Notes: generated from the sequence alone by a model not told the origin. A stretch of DNA of 64,000 nucleotides from Sandaracinus amylolyticus (GCF_021631985.1 NZ_CP070225.1:2356001-2420000), one strand, 5' to 3'. Positions 26,378-33,956 are shown, numbered from the stretch's first letter. A program made the numbers and translations.

Positions 26378-27520
26378 GTGCGCCACTCGCTGTGCATCGT
26401 CGTGCTCGCGCTCGCGTCCGGTTGTCACGCGTCGCACCAGCGGGTCGACGACGCCGGCGCCACGGCCTGTGATCCCACCACGCGCCCGACCTGCGTCACC
26501 CGCGCGGCGCCCTGCGATCCGCTCCAGCTCGTCCCTCCGCTCTGCGACGAGCCGACCCTCGCGTGGAGCTGTCCCGAAGGTGCCCGCGAGCACGTCGCGC
26601 CGTGGCGCAGCGATCGATGCCTCCCCCTCGAAGGCACCGCGGACATCGTCCACGAGGCGCCGATCGCGGTCCCGCAGGGCGATCGCTGCGCGTGGTGGCT
26701 CCCCGCGCTCGAGCACGAAGGCGAGGCGCGCGCCCACCTGCTCGTCGACGTCGCCGACGGGTGCGACGCGCTCGCGCTGCCGGCATCGCTCGAGCCCGCG
26801 ATCGAGACCCCCGAGGGCGCCGACATCGTCGGCGTGCAGGCCGCGATCGACGGTCCCCGCCTGCTCGTGCGGGGATGGGTGCTCGATCCCGCGGGCGGCT
26901 TCGGCGTGACCGCGCTGGGCGTCGGCTTCGCGCGTCGCGAGGGCGCGCGCTTCGTCGTCCCGGCGTGGCTCTTCGATCCCGACACCGAGGACTTCGGCGA
27001 CGCCGCGATCACCGACGGCGATCACGTCTACGCGTACGGCTGTCCCGGCCCGCCCGAGTGGCTCGAGGAGGACTGCTTCGTCGCGCGCGCCCCGCGCGAC
27101 GCGATCGACGATCGGACCGCGTGGCGCACCCTCGGCGAGCGTGGCTGGGGCGAGGGCGCAGCGCGCCGCGTGTTCGGCAGCGGCCCCCACCGCGGGCCGG
27201 TGGTGCGCGATCCCCGGGGCCGCGGGTTCCTCCACGTCTACGCGATCGGCTTCGGCGATCGCCTCGAGATCCAGCGCGCCGATCACCCCGAGGGCCCGTG
27301 GTCCGCGCCGCGCCCGCTGATCGACTGCGAGCTCCCGGAAGGCGACCCCGACGCGTACTGCGCGGGGCCCGGCATCCACGTCGAGCTCTTCGACCCGCTG
27401 CGCCCCGACGAGCTCGTCGTGAGCTACTCGATCGGCACCCTGTCCCCCGACGGCCCCGAGCGCCGCGCGCGCGACCCTCGCGGGTACTGGGCGCGCGTGG
27501 TCCGAGCGTCGCTGCCCTGA
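26378..27520 (+). CDS. Lipoprotein, DUF4185-like beta-propeller
   Basis: The 380-residue protein starts at a GTG and has a lipobox (ALASGC) and a cysteine-rich N-terminal region (CDPTTRPTCVTRAAPCDP). The later part shows repeated propeller-like strands: VPAWLFDPDTEDFGDAAI, HVYAYGCPGPPEWL, FLHVYAIGFGDRLEIQRA and GPWSAPRPLIDC. This recalls DUF4185/glycosidase-like five-bladed propellers of secreted proteins. It is anchored at the outer envelope. It stands alone between a terminator-like hairpin and a repeat-rich spacer. No catalytic residues can be assigned. Confidence 0.6.
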   Translation: MRHSLCIVVLALASGCHASHQRVDDAGATACDPTTRPTCVTRAAPCDPLQLVPPLCDEPTLAWSCPEGAREHVAPWRSDRCLPLEGTADIVHEAPIAVPQGDRCAWWLPALEHEGEARAHLLVDVADGCDALALPASLEPAIETPEGADIVGVQAAIDGPRLLVRGWVLDPAGGFGVTALGVGFARREGARFVVPAWLFDPDTEDFGDAAITDGDHVYAYGCPGPPEWLEEDCFVARAPRDAIDDRTAWRTLGERGWGEGAARRVFGSGPHRGPVVRDPRGRGFLHVYAIGFGDRLEIQRADHPEGPWSAPRPLIDCELPEGDPDAYCAGPGIHVELFDPLRPDELVVSYSIGTLSPDGPERRARDPRGYWARVVRASLP

Positions 27521-27534
27521 CCCGCGACGCGCGG

Positions 27535-27784
27535 GGAGCGCCGGTCGAGCCTCGGGGAGCGCTCCGCGCACGCGCGGGACGCGGCGCCCGAGCGCCGACC
27601 GACGCTCCGGCGACGTCCGGGATGCACCGGTCGAGGCTCGTGTGGCGCACCCCCGATACCCTCGGAGCCCCGGTCAGGGGCCGACCGGCGCGCCTCCGAC
27701 GTGCGAGGAGCGCCGGACGAGGCTCGTGTGGCGCTCCGCGCACGTCCCGGGAGGCCCGTCCGAGCCTCGACCGGCGCTCCGCGG
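27535..27784. repeat. Cluster of imperfect 30-40-base hairpin repeats in a convergent spacer
   Basis: Copies begin at 27535 (GGAGCGCCGGTCGAGCCTC), 27625 (CACCGGTCGAGGCTCGTGTG) and 27707 (GGAGCGCCGGACGAGGCTCG). An inverted copy lies at 27757-27784, and a shorter related segment is at 27590-27607. Within two copies GGAGCGC and GCGCTCC form the arms of a hairpin (27707-27713 with 27731-27737; 27535-27541 with about 27559-27565). The repeats fill the 297-base spacer between two convergent genes; I see no gene there. Confidence 0.6.
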
Positions 27785-27817
27785 CGGCGCCGGGCCCGAA
27801 TCGGCGCGGAATCCGGC

Positions 27818-28915
27818 TCAGCGCCGCCGCCGGCCGCCGTCGAACAGGCTGGGATCGAGCGGCGCCGCGCCGAAGTCCGACTCGTTCGCGGTCTCCGCGA
27901 GCGTGTCGAGCTCCGCGAGGAAGTTCGGCGCGGGCGGCAGCACCGTCTTCGTGGGCTTGGGCGGCTCGGTCGCGAGCTGCAGCCCGACCACCAGCGCGAC
28001 GTCCTTCGTCGACACCTTCGGATCGAGCCACCGGATCAGCTCGTCGGTCGCGCTCGCGAGCGCCTCGGCGCCCGGCGTCCGCTTCGCGGGATCACGCGCG
28101 AGCACCTCGATCACCAGCCGATCCACCTCGCGCGGGATGCGCGGATTGATCGACGAGGGCCGCGGCACCTCGCACGCCGCGACCGCGCGCACCGTCGCGC
28201 CGTCGTCGTCGCGCTGGAAGAGCCGGCGCCCGCACAGCATCTCCCACAGCACGATCCCCGCGGCGAACACGTCGATCTGCGGCGTCGTCGGCTGCTGCTG
28301 GATGATCTCCGGCGCGAGATAGCCGAGCTTGCCGCCCATCATCCCGCCGCCGAGCTGCGTCTCGTGCACGTTCGCGTCGGCGAGCCCGAAGTCCGCGAGC
28401 TTCACCGCGCCGTCCTTGCCGAGCAGCAGGTTGTGCGGCGACACGTCGCGATGGACGATCTGCAGCGGGCGTCCCGTCGCGTCCTGCGCCTCGTGCGCGT
28501 ACGCGAGCCCGTGCGCGAGCTCGCGCGTGATCCACAGCGCGGTCGCGACCGGCATGCACGCGCCCCGTGCGTGCGCGCGATCGAGCACCGCCTTGAGCGT
28601 CGTCCCCTCGACGAGCTCCATCACCATGATCAGCGAGCCCTGCACCTCGCGCGCGTCGTAGACCCGCACGATGTTGCGGTGGCGCAGCTGCATCCCGAGC
28701 CGCGCCTCGTCCATGAACATCGAGTGGTAGAGCTCCTGCGACGCGAGCTCGGGCAGCACGCGCTTCAGCGCGACCGGGTACGAGTCGCCGCCCTCGAAGT
28801 GCGCGAGCCCCTTCCACACCTCGGCCATGCCGCCCGCCGCGATGCGCTGCGTCGGCACGTAGCGCGTCGGCGCGCGCCGCAGCTTCGTCGAGATGCGCGA
28901 GTTGTCGGCGGGCAC
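27818..28915 (-). CDS. Serine/threonine protein kinase (soluble, Hanks type)
   Basis: The 365-residue protein has the ATP loop AAGGMAEVW, catalytic K51 (VALKRVLPE), the catalytic loop H155-R-D157 in [12 protein letters not shown] and D175-F-G, followed by GYLAPEII (APE). The HRDVSPxN loop is the form prevalent in myxobacterial kinases. After the kinase core (to about 290) a proline-rich tail of about 70 residues ends in basic residues. No membrane helix is present, so it acts in the cytosol. The GTG start at 28915 lies six bases after a promoter-like element on the minus strand. It is divergent from hemL, and their control regions overlap. Confidence 0.93.
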   Translation of the reverse strand: MPADNSRISTKLRRAPTRYVPTQRIAAGGMAEVWKGLAHFEGGDSYPVALKRVLPELASQELYHSMFMDEARLGMQLRHRNIVRVYDAREVQGSLIMVMELVEGTTLKAVLDRAHARGACMPVATALWITRELAHGLAYAHEAQDATGRPLQIVHRDVSPHNLLLGKDGAVKLADFGLADANVHETQLGGGMMGGKLGYLAPEIIQQQPTTPQIDVFAAGIVLWEMLCGRRLFQRDDDGATVRAVAACEVPRPSSINPRIPREVDRLVIEVLARDPAKRTPGAEALASATDELIRWLDPKVSTKDVALVVGLQLATEPPKPTKTVLPPAPNFLAELDTLAETANESDFGAAPLDPSLFDGGRRRR

Positions 28916-28921
28916 GCGCCG

Positions 28922-28950
28922 AGCGTCACCCCGGCACCCTCGCGCGTCAA
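28922..28950 (-). promoter_or_regulatory. Promoter of the Ser/Thr kinase gene, leaderless
   Basis: On the minus strand TTGACG (28950-28945) is followed after 17 bases by GACGCT (28927-28922), one change from the TACGCT seen elsewhere. Six bases then separate it from the GTG start at 28915. Confidence 0.45.
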
Positions 28951-28961
28951 TGCGCCCGGGC

Positions 28962-28967
28962 TATGCT
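28962..28967 (+). promoter_or_regulatory. Candidate -10 element of hemL
   Basis: TATGCT ends nine bases before the hemL ATG at 28977. A -35 is not clear; its expected place overlaps the divergent kinase promoter, so the two genes may compete for polymerase. Confidence 0.3.
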
Positions 28968-28976
28968 CCGCGCGCC

Positions 28977-30263
28977 ATGAGCGACCCCGTCTCCGCCGAG
29001 CTCTTCCGCCGCGCCCAGGAGCGCTTCCCCGGTGGCGTGAATTCCCCCGTGCGCGCGTTCCGCGCGGTCGGTGGCACGCCCGTCTTCGTCGACCGCGCAG
29101 AGGGCGCGTACCTCTGGGGCGCGGACGGCAAGAAGTACGTCGACTACGTCGCGTCGTGGGGCCCGATGATCGTCGGCCACGCGCACCCCGACGTCGTGTC
29201 CGCGGTGCAGACGGCGATGACGCGCGGCGCGAGCTACGGCGCGCCCACCGCGCAGGAGACCGACCTCGCGGACCTGGTCGCGAAGATGGTCCCGTCGATC
29301 TCGATGATGCGCTTCACGTCGAGCGGCACCGAGGCGGTCATGGGCGCGCTGCGGGTCGCGCGCGGGTTCACGGGGCGCGACCTCGTCGTGAAGTTCGAGG
29401 GCTGTTACCACGGCGGCGCCGACTACCTGCTGGTCAAGGCGGGCAGCGGCCTCGCGACGTTCGGCGTGCCCACCAGCGCCGGCGTTCCCGCGTCGATCGC
29501 GAGCACGTGCACGGTGCTCCCCTACAACGACGTCGCGGCGCTGAACGAGCTCTTCGCGGCGCGCGGCAGCGAGATCGCGGCGGTCATCCTCGAGCCGGTG
29601 GTCGGCAACATGGGGACGGTGCCGCCGGACCGCGCGTTCCTCGACGCGCTCCGCGCGCTGACCACGGAGCACGGCGCGCTGCTGGTGTTCGACGAGGTGA
29701 TGACCGGCTTCCGCCTCGCGAAGGGCGGCGCCCAGGAGCGCTTCGGCATCACCCCCGACCTCACCACGCTCGGCAAGATCGTCGGCGGCGGCCTGCCGGT
29801 CGGCGTCTACGGCGGACGTCGCGAGATCATGGAGAAGGTCTCGCCGATCGGCCCGGTCTACCAGGCGGGCACGCTCAGCGGGAACCCGCTCGCGGTGGCC
29901 GCGGGCCTCGCGACGCTGCGCATCCTCGATGGCGACGCGACCTTCTACGATCGCCTCGAGGCCGCGAGCGCCGAGCTCGAATCGATCCTCGTCGACGCGT
30001 CGAAGGCCTCGAAGGTCCCGGTCCGCGTCCAGCGCACCGGCTCGATGATCACGCCGTTCTTCTGCGAAGGAGAGGTGCGCTCGTGGGCCGACGCGGCGCG
30101 CTGCGACACCGCGGCGTTCGGTCGATGGCACCACGCGATGCTGGACTCGGGCGTCATGTGGCCCCCTGCTCAGTTCGAGGCCGGCTTCGTGAGCATCGCC
30201 CACGACCAGGCCACCCTGCAGCACACCGCCGCGGCCGCTCGGGCTGCGTTCGCCGCGGTGTAA
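28977..30263 (+). CDS. hemL: Glutamate-1-semialdehyde 2,1-aminomutase
   Basis: The 428-residue PLP enzyme makes 5-aminolevulinate from glutamate-1-semialdehyde in the C5 pathway. Blocks: [28 protein letters not shown], the PLP-phosphate region [31 protein letters not shown], the Schiff-base lysine K267 in [13 protein letters not shown] and [10 protein letters not shown]. Length matches HemL. ATG 28977 gives the family start [13 protein letters not shown]. HemL and the hemB at 7210 indicate haem synthesis through glutamate rather than glycine. Two small hairpins follow the stop, before the atp genes. Confidence 0.97.
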   Translation: MSDPVSAELFRRAQERFPGGVNSPVRAFRAVGGTPVFVDRAEGAYLWGADGKKYVDYVASWGPMIVGHAHPDVVSAVQTAMTRGASYGAPTAQETDLADLVAKMVPSISMMRFTSSGTEAVMGALRVARGFTGRDLVVKFEGCYHGGADYLLVKAGSGLATFGVPTSAGVPASIASTCTVLPYNDVAALNELFAARGSEIAAVILEPVVGNMGTVPPDRAFLDALRALTTEHGALLVFDEVMTGFRLAKGGAQERFGITPDLTTLGKIVGGGLPVGVYGGRREIMEKVSPIGPVYQAGTLSGNPLAVAAGLATLRILDGDATFYDRLEAASAELESILVDASKASKVPVRVQRTGSMITPFFCEGEVRSWADAARCDTAAFGRWHHAMLDSGVMWPPAQFEAGFVSIAHDQATLQHTAAAARAAFAAV

Positions 30264-30285
30264 CCATCGGTTATCGCTGAGCAAA

Positions 30286-30317
30286 ATGGCCAAGCGGGCG
30301 CGCGCCTGGCCATCCTT
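30286..30317 (+). terminator. Terminator-like hairpin between hemL and the atp genes
   Basis: ATGGCCA (30286-30292) pairs with TGGCCAT (30307-30313), with an AAA run before and CCTT after the stem. A further short hairpin, TAACC-ATC-GGTTA (30261-30273), includes the hemL stop codon. Confidence 0.4.
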
Positions 30318-30347
30318 GCACCCCCCAAAACGCCATGCTACATGGCG
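30316..30347 (+). promoter_or_regulatory. Candidate promoter with palindrome upstream of the atp genes
   Basis: TTGCAC (30316-30321) is followed after 17 bases by TACATG (30339-30344), a weak promoter. The -10 falls inside a perfect palindrome, CGCCATG-CTA-CATGGCG (30331-30347), which could be an operator or a 5' RNA hairpin. Confidence 0.3.
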
Positions 30348-30370
30348 CGCGCCGTCGGGCCTGAGGGAGT

Positions 30371-30598
30371 TTGTTGGGACCCGAGCAGCGCAAGCAGCTG
30401 AAGACGGCGGGCCGTGTCGGCTCCGTCGGGCTCGAGCTCGTGATCGCCACGATGCTCGGGTACTTCGGAGGCACCTGGCTCGACGGAAAGTTCGGAACCA
30501 GCCCCATTCTCACCTACGTCGGATTGGCCCTCGGCATCTTCGCCGGCTTCAAGGGCCTCTACGACCTCGCGAAGAGAACCAACCTCGACGAGCTCTGA
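30371..30598 (+). CDS. AtpZ/AtpI-family F0F1-ATPase accessory protein
   Basis: The 75-residue protein has two membrane helices (about 15-35 and 45-65) in the pattern VGLELVIATMLGYFGGTWLDGKFG ... LTYVGLALGIFAGFKGLYDLAKR. This is the putative F0F1-ATPase subunit (ATPase_gene1/AtpZ) family encoded at the front of many ATP synthase operons. It may help in subunit c assembly or magnesium/calcium handling. The start is TTG at 30371 or the adjacent TTG at 30374; GAGGGAG is just upstream and fits the second better. It opens the atp cluster. Confidence 0.85.
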   Translation: MLGPEQRKQLKTAGRVGSVGLELVIATMLGYFGGTWLDGKFGTSPILTYVGLALGIFAGFKGLYDLAKRTNLDEL

Positions 30599-30622
30599 CG
30601 CTCGCATACCCCTGAGCACATC

Positions 30623-31021
30623 TTGGAACACCGCATCGTCGACACGATCACGCGCTGGGTGGGAGCGAGCACGCTTCCTCTCGTCGTGATCGCGTTCGTG
30701 GGCGGCGGCTTCGAGCGTGGCCTCGGCGCCATCGCGGGCGCGTCGCTCGCGGTGCTCAACTGGCTGGTGATCCGCTGGGTCGTGATGGCGATCGTGCGTC
30801 GTGGTGAGCGCGGCTTCGGCCTCACCGCGGTGCTCGTCGCGAAGATCGGCTTCGTCCTCGCGGGCGCGGCGATCCTGCTCCGCATCTTCGACGCCACGGG
30901 GTTGATCCTCGGCGTCAGTGCGCTCGTCACCGGCTTGTTCGGTGGGGCGCTGCATCTCCACTTCAACGGCTCGCTGAACGCGCAGGACGAAGGCGTCCTC
31001 GGCGTCGGCGAGAGGGACTGA
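30623..31021 (+). CDS. atpI: ATP synthase accessory subunit I
   Basis: The 132-residue protein has four predicted membrane helices (LPLVVIAFVGGGFERGLGAIAGASLAVLNWLVIRWVV ... LLRIFDATGLILGVSALVTGLFG). It fits the ATP synthase I family, which assists assembly of the c-ring. The start appears to be TTG 30623; no ATG or GTG fits the membrane topology as well. It lies 24 bases after the AtpZ-like gene and seven bases before atpB. It is not part of the finished enzyme in known systems. Confidence 0.75.
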   Translation: MEHRIVDTITRWVGASTLPLVVIAFVGGGFERGLGAIAGASLAVLNWLVIRWVVMAIVRRGERGFGLTAVLVAKIGFVLAGAAILLRIFDATGLILGVSALVTGLFGGALHLHFNGSLNAQDEGVLGVGERD

Positions 31022-31028
31022 GCGAGCG

Positions 31029-31835
31029 ATGCCGCACGGCGAGTCGTGGTTCACGCTGGCGTTCCGAGGGACGACGCTCTGGGACAACGTCGTCAACCTC
31101 GTCATGGTCATCAACAACCTGATGACCGGCGAGAGTGACTCGATCCTCGCGAACGAGACCGGTCACGTCGGTCACGTGTTCGGCGCGCTGTTCATCCTCC
31201 TCCTCATCGCGGTGATCGCGTTCCTCGCGAGCACGAAGGTGAAGGACACCAAGAGCGCGATCGTCCCCGAGGATCGCCTCACGGTCCGCACGTTCGTCGA
31301 GCTCTTCGTGGGCGCGGCCTACTCGATGATGTCGGACATCATGGGGCCGAAGCCGGCGCGCTACTTCCTGCCGCTGATCGGCACCTGCGCGTTCTTCATC
31401 CTCTTCTCGAACGTGCTCGGTCTCGTCCCCGGCTTCACGCCGCCGACGGACAACCTGAACACGACGCTCGCGATGGCGCTCGTCATCTTCCTCGCGACGC
31501 ACGTCTACGGCATCAAGGAGAACGGCTTCAACCACGTGAAGCACCTCTTCGGGCCGATCGTCGCGTGGTACGCGCTGCCGCTGATGCTCCTGATGTTCTG
31601 CATCGAGGTCATCAGCCACATCGCGCGCCCCATCTCGCTCTCGATTCGTCTGATGGCGAACATGGTCGCCGACCACCTCGTCGTCGGCGCGTTCCTCACC
31701 GTGTTCGCGTTCCTCGTTCCCGTGCCCGTCATGGTGCTCGGAACGCTCGTCTGCATCGTGCAGACGCTGGTGTTCTGCATCCTCTCGACGGTCTACATCG
31801 GCCTCGCGATCCAGCACGACGAAGGCCACCACTGA
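31029..31835 (+). CDS. atpB: F0F1 ATP synthase subunit a
   Basis: The 268-residue protein has at least five membrane helices. It is recognised by FFILFSNVLGLVPGFTPPTDNLNTTLAMAL and by helix 5, with the essential arginine in ARPISLSIRLMANMVADHLVVGAF (R of SIRLMANM). Helix 6 contains LVCIVQTLVFCILSTVYIGLAI with the glutamine. Subunit a forms the ion half-channels against the c-ring. The length is normal. The gene is followed by a 137-base spacer with two hairpins before atpE. Confidence 0.96.
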   Translation: MPHGESWFTLAFRGTTLWDNVVNLVMVINNLMTGESDSILANETGHVGHVFGALFILLLIAVIAFLASTKVKDTKSAIVPEDRLTVRTFVELFVGAAYSMMSDIMGPKPARYFLPLIGTCAFFILFSNVLGLVPGFTPPTDNLNTTLAMALVIFLATHVYGIKENGFNHVKHLFGPIVAWYALPLMLLMFCIEVISHIARPISLSIRLMANMVADHLVVGAFLTVFAFLVPVPVMVLGTLVCIVQTLVFCILSTVYIGLAIQHDEGHH

Positions 31836-31843
31836 AAGAGCTC

Positions 31844-31935
31844 GGCCGCTCTCCCGAGCGGCTCGTTCGGAGAGAAGCAAGGCAACCCGTTTTCCGGTCG
31901 GCTAGCCGCGGCTGTGCAGCCTCGTTCATCGAGGC
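31844..31935 (+). other. Two hairpins in the atpB-atpE spacer
   Basis: Hairpin 1: 31844-31851 pairs with 31856-31863 around a TCCC loop (one G-T pair). Hairpin 2: GCCTCG (31919-31924) pairs with CGAGGC (31930-31935) around TTCAT, 22 bases before the atpE AGGAGG. Such structures could process or stabilise the message so that subunit c, needed in many copies, is made in excess. Confidence 0.4.
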
Positions 31936-31972
31936 ACGGTGCCCGCCGGGGTTCGCAGGAGGCACGTTCGTC

Positions 31973-32299
31973 ATGAAGAAGAATCTGCTCGGTCTCACCA
32001 CGTTCCTGTCCATCCTCGCGATCACCTCGACGGCGTTCGCTCAGGACGCGGGGACCAACCAGTACGACGTCCAGATGTGGAAGGCGATCGCGGCCGGCTT
32101 CGCGATCTCGATCGCGGCGCTCGGCGGCGCGCTCGGCCAGGGCCGCGCGGCGGCGGCGGCGCTCGAGGGCATCGCGCGCAACCCGAACGCGTCGGGCAAG
32201 CTGTTCGTCCCGATGATCCTCGGCCTCGCCCTCATCGAGTCGCTCGTGATCTACGCCCTCCTCATCGCGGGCGGCTTCATCGGGCCGCTCGGCGGGTGA
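31973..32299 (+). CDS. atpE: F0F1 ATP synthase subunit c with N-terminal signal peptide
   Basis: The 108-residue precursor has a signal-peptide-like N-terminus (KKNLLGLTTFLSILAITSTAFA, cut before QDAG at about residue 24). Then come the two hairpin helices. Helix 1 has AAGFAISIAALGGALGQGRAA, the loop has GIARNPNASGK (the RNP loop that contacts F1), and helix 2 has the ion-binding glutamate E89 in ALIESLVIYALL. Q56, E89, S90 and Y94 together resemble the ligands of sodium-binding rings, but similar residues occur in proton rings. AGGAGG ten bases before the ATG is a strong ribosome binding site. The genes for subunit b, delta and F1 are not here. Confidence 0.95.
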   Translation: MKKNLLGLTTFLSILAITSTAFAQDAGTNQYDVQMWKAIAAGFAISIAALGGALGQGRAAAAALEGIARNPNASGKLFVPMILGLALIESLVIYALLIAGGFIGPLGG

Positions 32300-32301
32300 T
32301 C

Positions 32302-32327
32302 CTCGAGCGCCGGTGACGGCGCCCGAG
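32302..32327 (+). terminator. First hairpin after atpE
   Basis: CTCG-A-GCGCCG (32302-32312) pairs with CGGCGC-C-CGAG (32317-32327) around a GTGA loop with one mismatch. It begins three bases after the atpE stop and has no T-run. Confidence 0.4.
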
Positions 32328-32345
32328 CTCGCACACGAGGCTCGA

Positions 32346-32383
32346 ACGACGGGCCGGCGCTCTTCGGGGCGTCGGCTCGTCGT
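32346..32383 (+). terminator. 17-base-pair stem with UUCG tetraloop after atpE
   Basis: 32346-32362 pairs along its whole length with 32367-32383 (three G-U pairs) around a TTCG loop, the very stable UUCG tetraloop. TGCTTCC follows. It probably ends or protects the atp transcript. Confidence 0.55.
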
Positions 32384-32430
32384 GCTTCCGTCGCGCCATC
32401 GTCCGCGCAGCGTGGATGCGCGCGCAACGT

Positions 32431-32460
32431 TTGACGTCGCGACGTGCATCTCGATATATT
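32431..32460 (+). promoter_or_regulatory. Strong sigma70-type promoter before the PilZ gene
   Basis: TTGACG (32431-32436), an 18-base spacer and TATATT (32455-32460). It is the most AT-rich and closest-to-consensus promoter in the window. Transcription from about 32467 excludes the upstream ATG at 32444 and supports the ATG at 32510. Confidence 0.7.
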
Positions 32461-32509
32461 CGCGAGCGTTTCGGAGCTCGGGGGGGCGCCGAGCGCGAGC
32501 CGCCCCTGC

Positions 32510-32842
32510 ATGCCCGAACAACGTCGCCAGCGTCGCTACGACCTCCGTCGCCGTCTATGGTGCGAGGGGGACCGCTATACCGTCGCGCTCCAGACGGTGA
32601 ACGCGAGCGAGGGAGGCGTGCAGCTGCGGACGTCGATCCCGCCGCCCCCGGGGACGAAGCTGCGCATCTCGCTCGACGAGCCGGGGCGCGGGCGGGTGGT
32701 GATCGACGCCGAGGTCGTGTGGGCCCAGGCGGGTCGCGGTCGCGGCGCGATGGGCCTGCGTTTCGTGCAGTTCTGCGAGGGCCGGGACGTGTGGACCGGG
32801 CTGCTCCACGAGCTCGACGGCGCGCCGAAGACGGCCGAGTAG
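32510..32842 (+). CDS. PilZ-domain protein
   Basis: The 110-residue protein is a single PilZ domain. The N-terminal arginine-rich c-di-GMP motif (QRRQRRYDLRRRL, RxxxR) and NASEGGVQLRT (the D/NxSxxG motif) are both present, followed by VVIDAEVVWAQAGRGRGAMGLRFVQF. It should bind cyclic di-GMP and pass the signal on by protein contact. ATG 32510 is supported by the promoter position. The gene ends 39 bases before ccmE, so the two may share the strong promoter. The partner is unknown; the Frz-like cluster begins 5 kb downstream. Confidence 0.88.
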   Translation: MPEQRRQRRYDLRRRLWCEGDRYTVALQTVNASEGGVQLRTSIPPPPGTKLRISLDEPGRGRVVIDAEVVWAQAGRGRGAMGLRFVQFCEGRDVWTGLLHELDGAPKTAE

Positions 32843-32881
32843 CTGGCCGAGGCGCGAGCAGCGCCACATACTCGGACTCGC

Positions 32882-33466
32882 ATGGACGCCCGCGACGAGA
32901 CCGAAGACCTGCTCGAGCGTGCGAAGGCCGGCGACGATGCGCCCGCGGCGGTGTCTCCGCGCGGCGACGTCGGTGGCGAGACGCGCTCCCCCGCTTGGGT
33001 TCGCATCGTGGCGCTCGCCGCGGTGTTCGCAGTGGGAGCCGGGGCGGTCGGTTGGCTGCTGAGCGGCGAGGACACGTTCGTGTACTCGGAGACGATCGAA
33101 GAGGTCGTGGCCGAGCCGAGCGAGCACCTGGGTCGCACGCTGCGCGTCGAGGGCGCGCTGACGAACGGCTCGGTGCAGTTCCGCGAGGAGCCCTGCGAGT
33201 GGCGCTTCGTGCTCGAGAGCGGTGAGCGCCGGATGCCGGTCGAGTTCCCGCAGTGCGTCGTGCCGGACACCTTCCGCGACGGCATGGGGATCTCGGTGAC
33301 GGTCGAGGGGCGCCTCCGCGAGGACGGCTCGTTCCTCGCGAGCCAGGTGATCCCGAAGTGCCCGTCGCGCTACGAGATGGACCAGCGGCAGCAGGCCGGC
33401 GAGGCGATGCCGCACGCGGCGCCGCCGGAGACGTCGTCGGTCGGAATGCCGCGGCCGCCCTCGTGA
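32882..33466 (+). CDS. ccmE: Cytochrome c maturation haem chaperone CcmE, CxxxY type
   Basis: The 194-residue protein has about 40 cytosolic residues, a membrane anchor (41-60) and the OB-fold CcmE domain (FVYSETIEEVVAEPSEHLGRTLRVEGALTNGSV...VEGRLREDGSFLASQV). Classic CcmE binds haem through a histidine in HDENYTP. Here the site is C160-P-S-R-Y164, the CxxxY form known from archaea and Desulfovibrio. CcmE receives haem from CcmC and hands it to the CcmF lyase outside the membrane. No other ccm genes are nearby. CATACT at 32867-32872 ends nine bases before the ATG and may be a leaderless -10. The next gene overlaps the stop. Confidence 0.85.
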   Translation: MDARDETEDLLERAKAGDDAPAAVSPRGDVGGETRSPAWVRIVALAAVFAVGAGAVGWLLSGEDTFVYSETIEEVVAEPSEHLGRTLRVEGALTNGSVQFREEPCEWRFVLESGERRMPVEFPQCVVPDTFRDGMGISVTVEGRLREDGSFLASQVIPKCPSRYEMDQRQQAGEAMPHAAPPETSSVGMPRPPS

Positions 33467-33906
33467 GCGATCTGCTCGAGACGCTCGCGTCGCGGATGAC
33501 GTTGGGCGATCTGCTCGAGGCCGTGCGTCGTCTCTGCGGCGGATACGACCTCGTGCAGCACCACACGCAGGGCGAGTTCCACCACGACGTGGTGCTGCGC
33601 GTCCACGACGCGCGTGCGCTGCCGGGCGCGTTCCTGATCGTCTCGACGAACTGCAACGGCGGCGTGAAGGAAGTGCTCTGCACCGCGGACGCGCCGGAGA
33701 TCGCGGGCGTGTGGCGGTGGCGCTGCCCCGAGAACGACGAGTTCCGGGGCGCGGTGCCGACGATCCTCGGCGTCGCGCGCACGCTGCACTGGTTCGATCC
33801 CTGCGAGCTGCTCACCGCGGACGCCCGCAGCGAGCTGCGCCCCGAGCACCGCGAGCGCCAGCCCGGCGGCGGCTGGCGGATGTGCGGCAAGACCTCGCGC
33901 AGCTGA
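33463..33906 (+). CDS. Unknown small protein downstream of ccmE
   Basis: The 147-residue soluble protein starts at a GTG overlapping the ccmE stop (GTGA). It contains [49 protein letters not shown], and a C-terminal part with [15 protein letters not shown]. Several cysteines and histidines ([16 protein letters not shown]) could bind metal or haem, but no family was recognised. No signal peptide is present. Coupling with ccmE hints at a role in cytochrome maturation, by context only. Confidence 0.6.
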   Translation: MSDLLETLASRMTLGDLLEAVRRLCGGYDLVQHHTQGEFHHDVVLRVHDARALPGAFLIVSTNCNGGVKEVLCTADAPEIAGVWRWRCPENDEFRGAVPTILGVARTLHWFDPCELLTADARSELRPEHRERQPGGGWRMCGKTSRS

Positions 33907-33917
33907 GCGCCCGCGCA

Positions 33918-33947
33918 TTGACGACGCGGGATCCCCGCGCGTAGAAC
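33918..33947 (+). promoter_or_regulatory. Promoter of the pyrR operon, near-leaderless
   Basis: TTGACG (33918-33923), an 18-base spacer and TAGAAC (33942-33947); the ATG is nine bases further. The spacer contains CGCGGG-AT-CCC(C)GCG, a palindrome that could be an operator. The leader is too short for the classic PyrR RNA attenuator. Confidence 0.6.
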
Positions 33948-33956
33948 ACGCGCCCG

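Noticed and set aside
31973-32299. Firm call of a sodium-driven ATP synthase
   Set aside because: Q, E, S and Y fit, but the residue after ES is Leu rather than Thr, and proton rings of related bacteria can carry ES, so the ion cannot be told from sequence alone.
32444-32509. Longer PilZ protein starting at ATG 32444
   Set aside because: That ATG lies between the -35 and -10 of a strong promoter, so it would not be transcribed; the PilZ motif begins right after the ATG at 32510.
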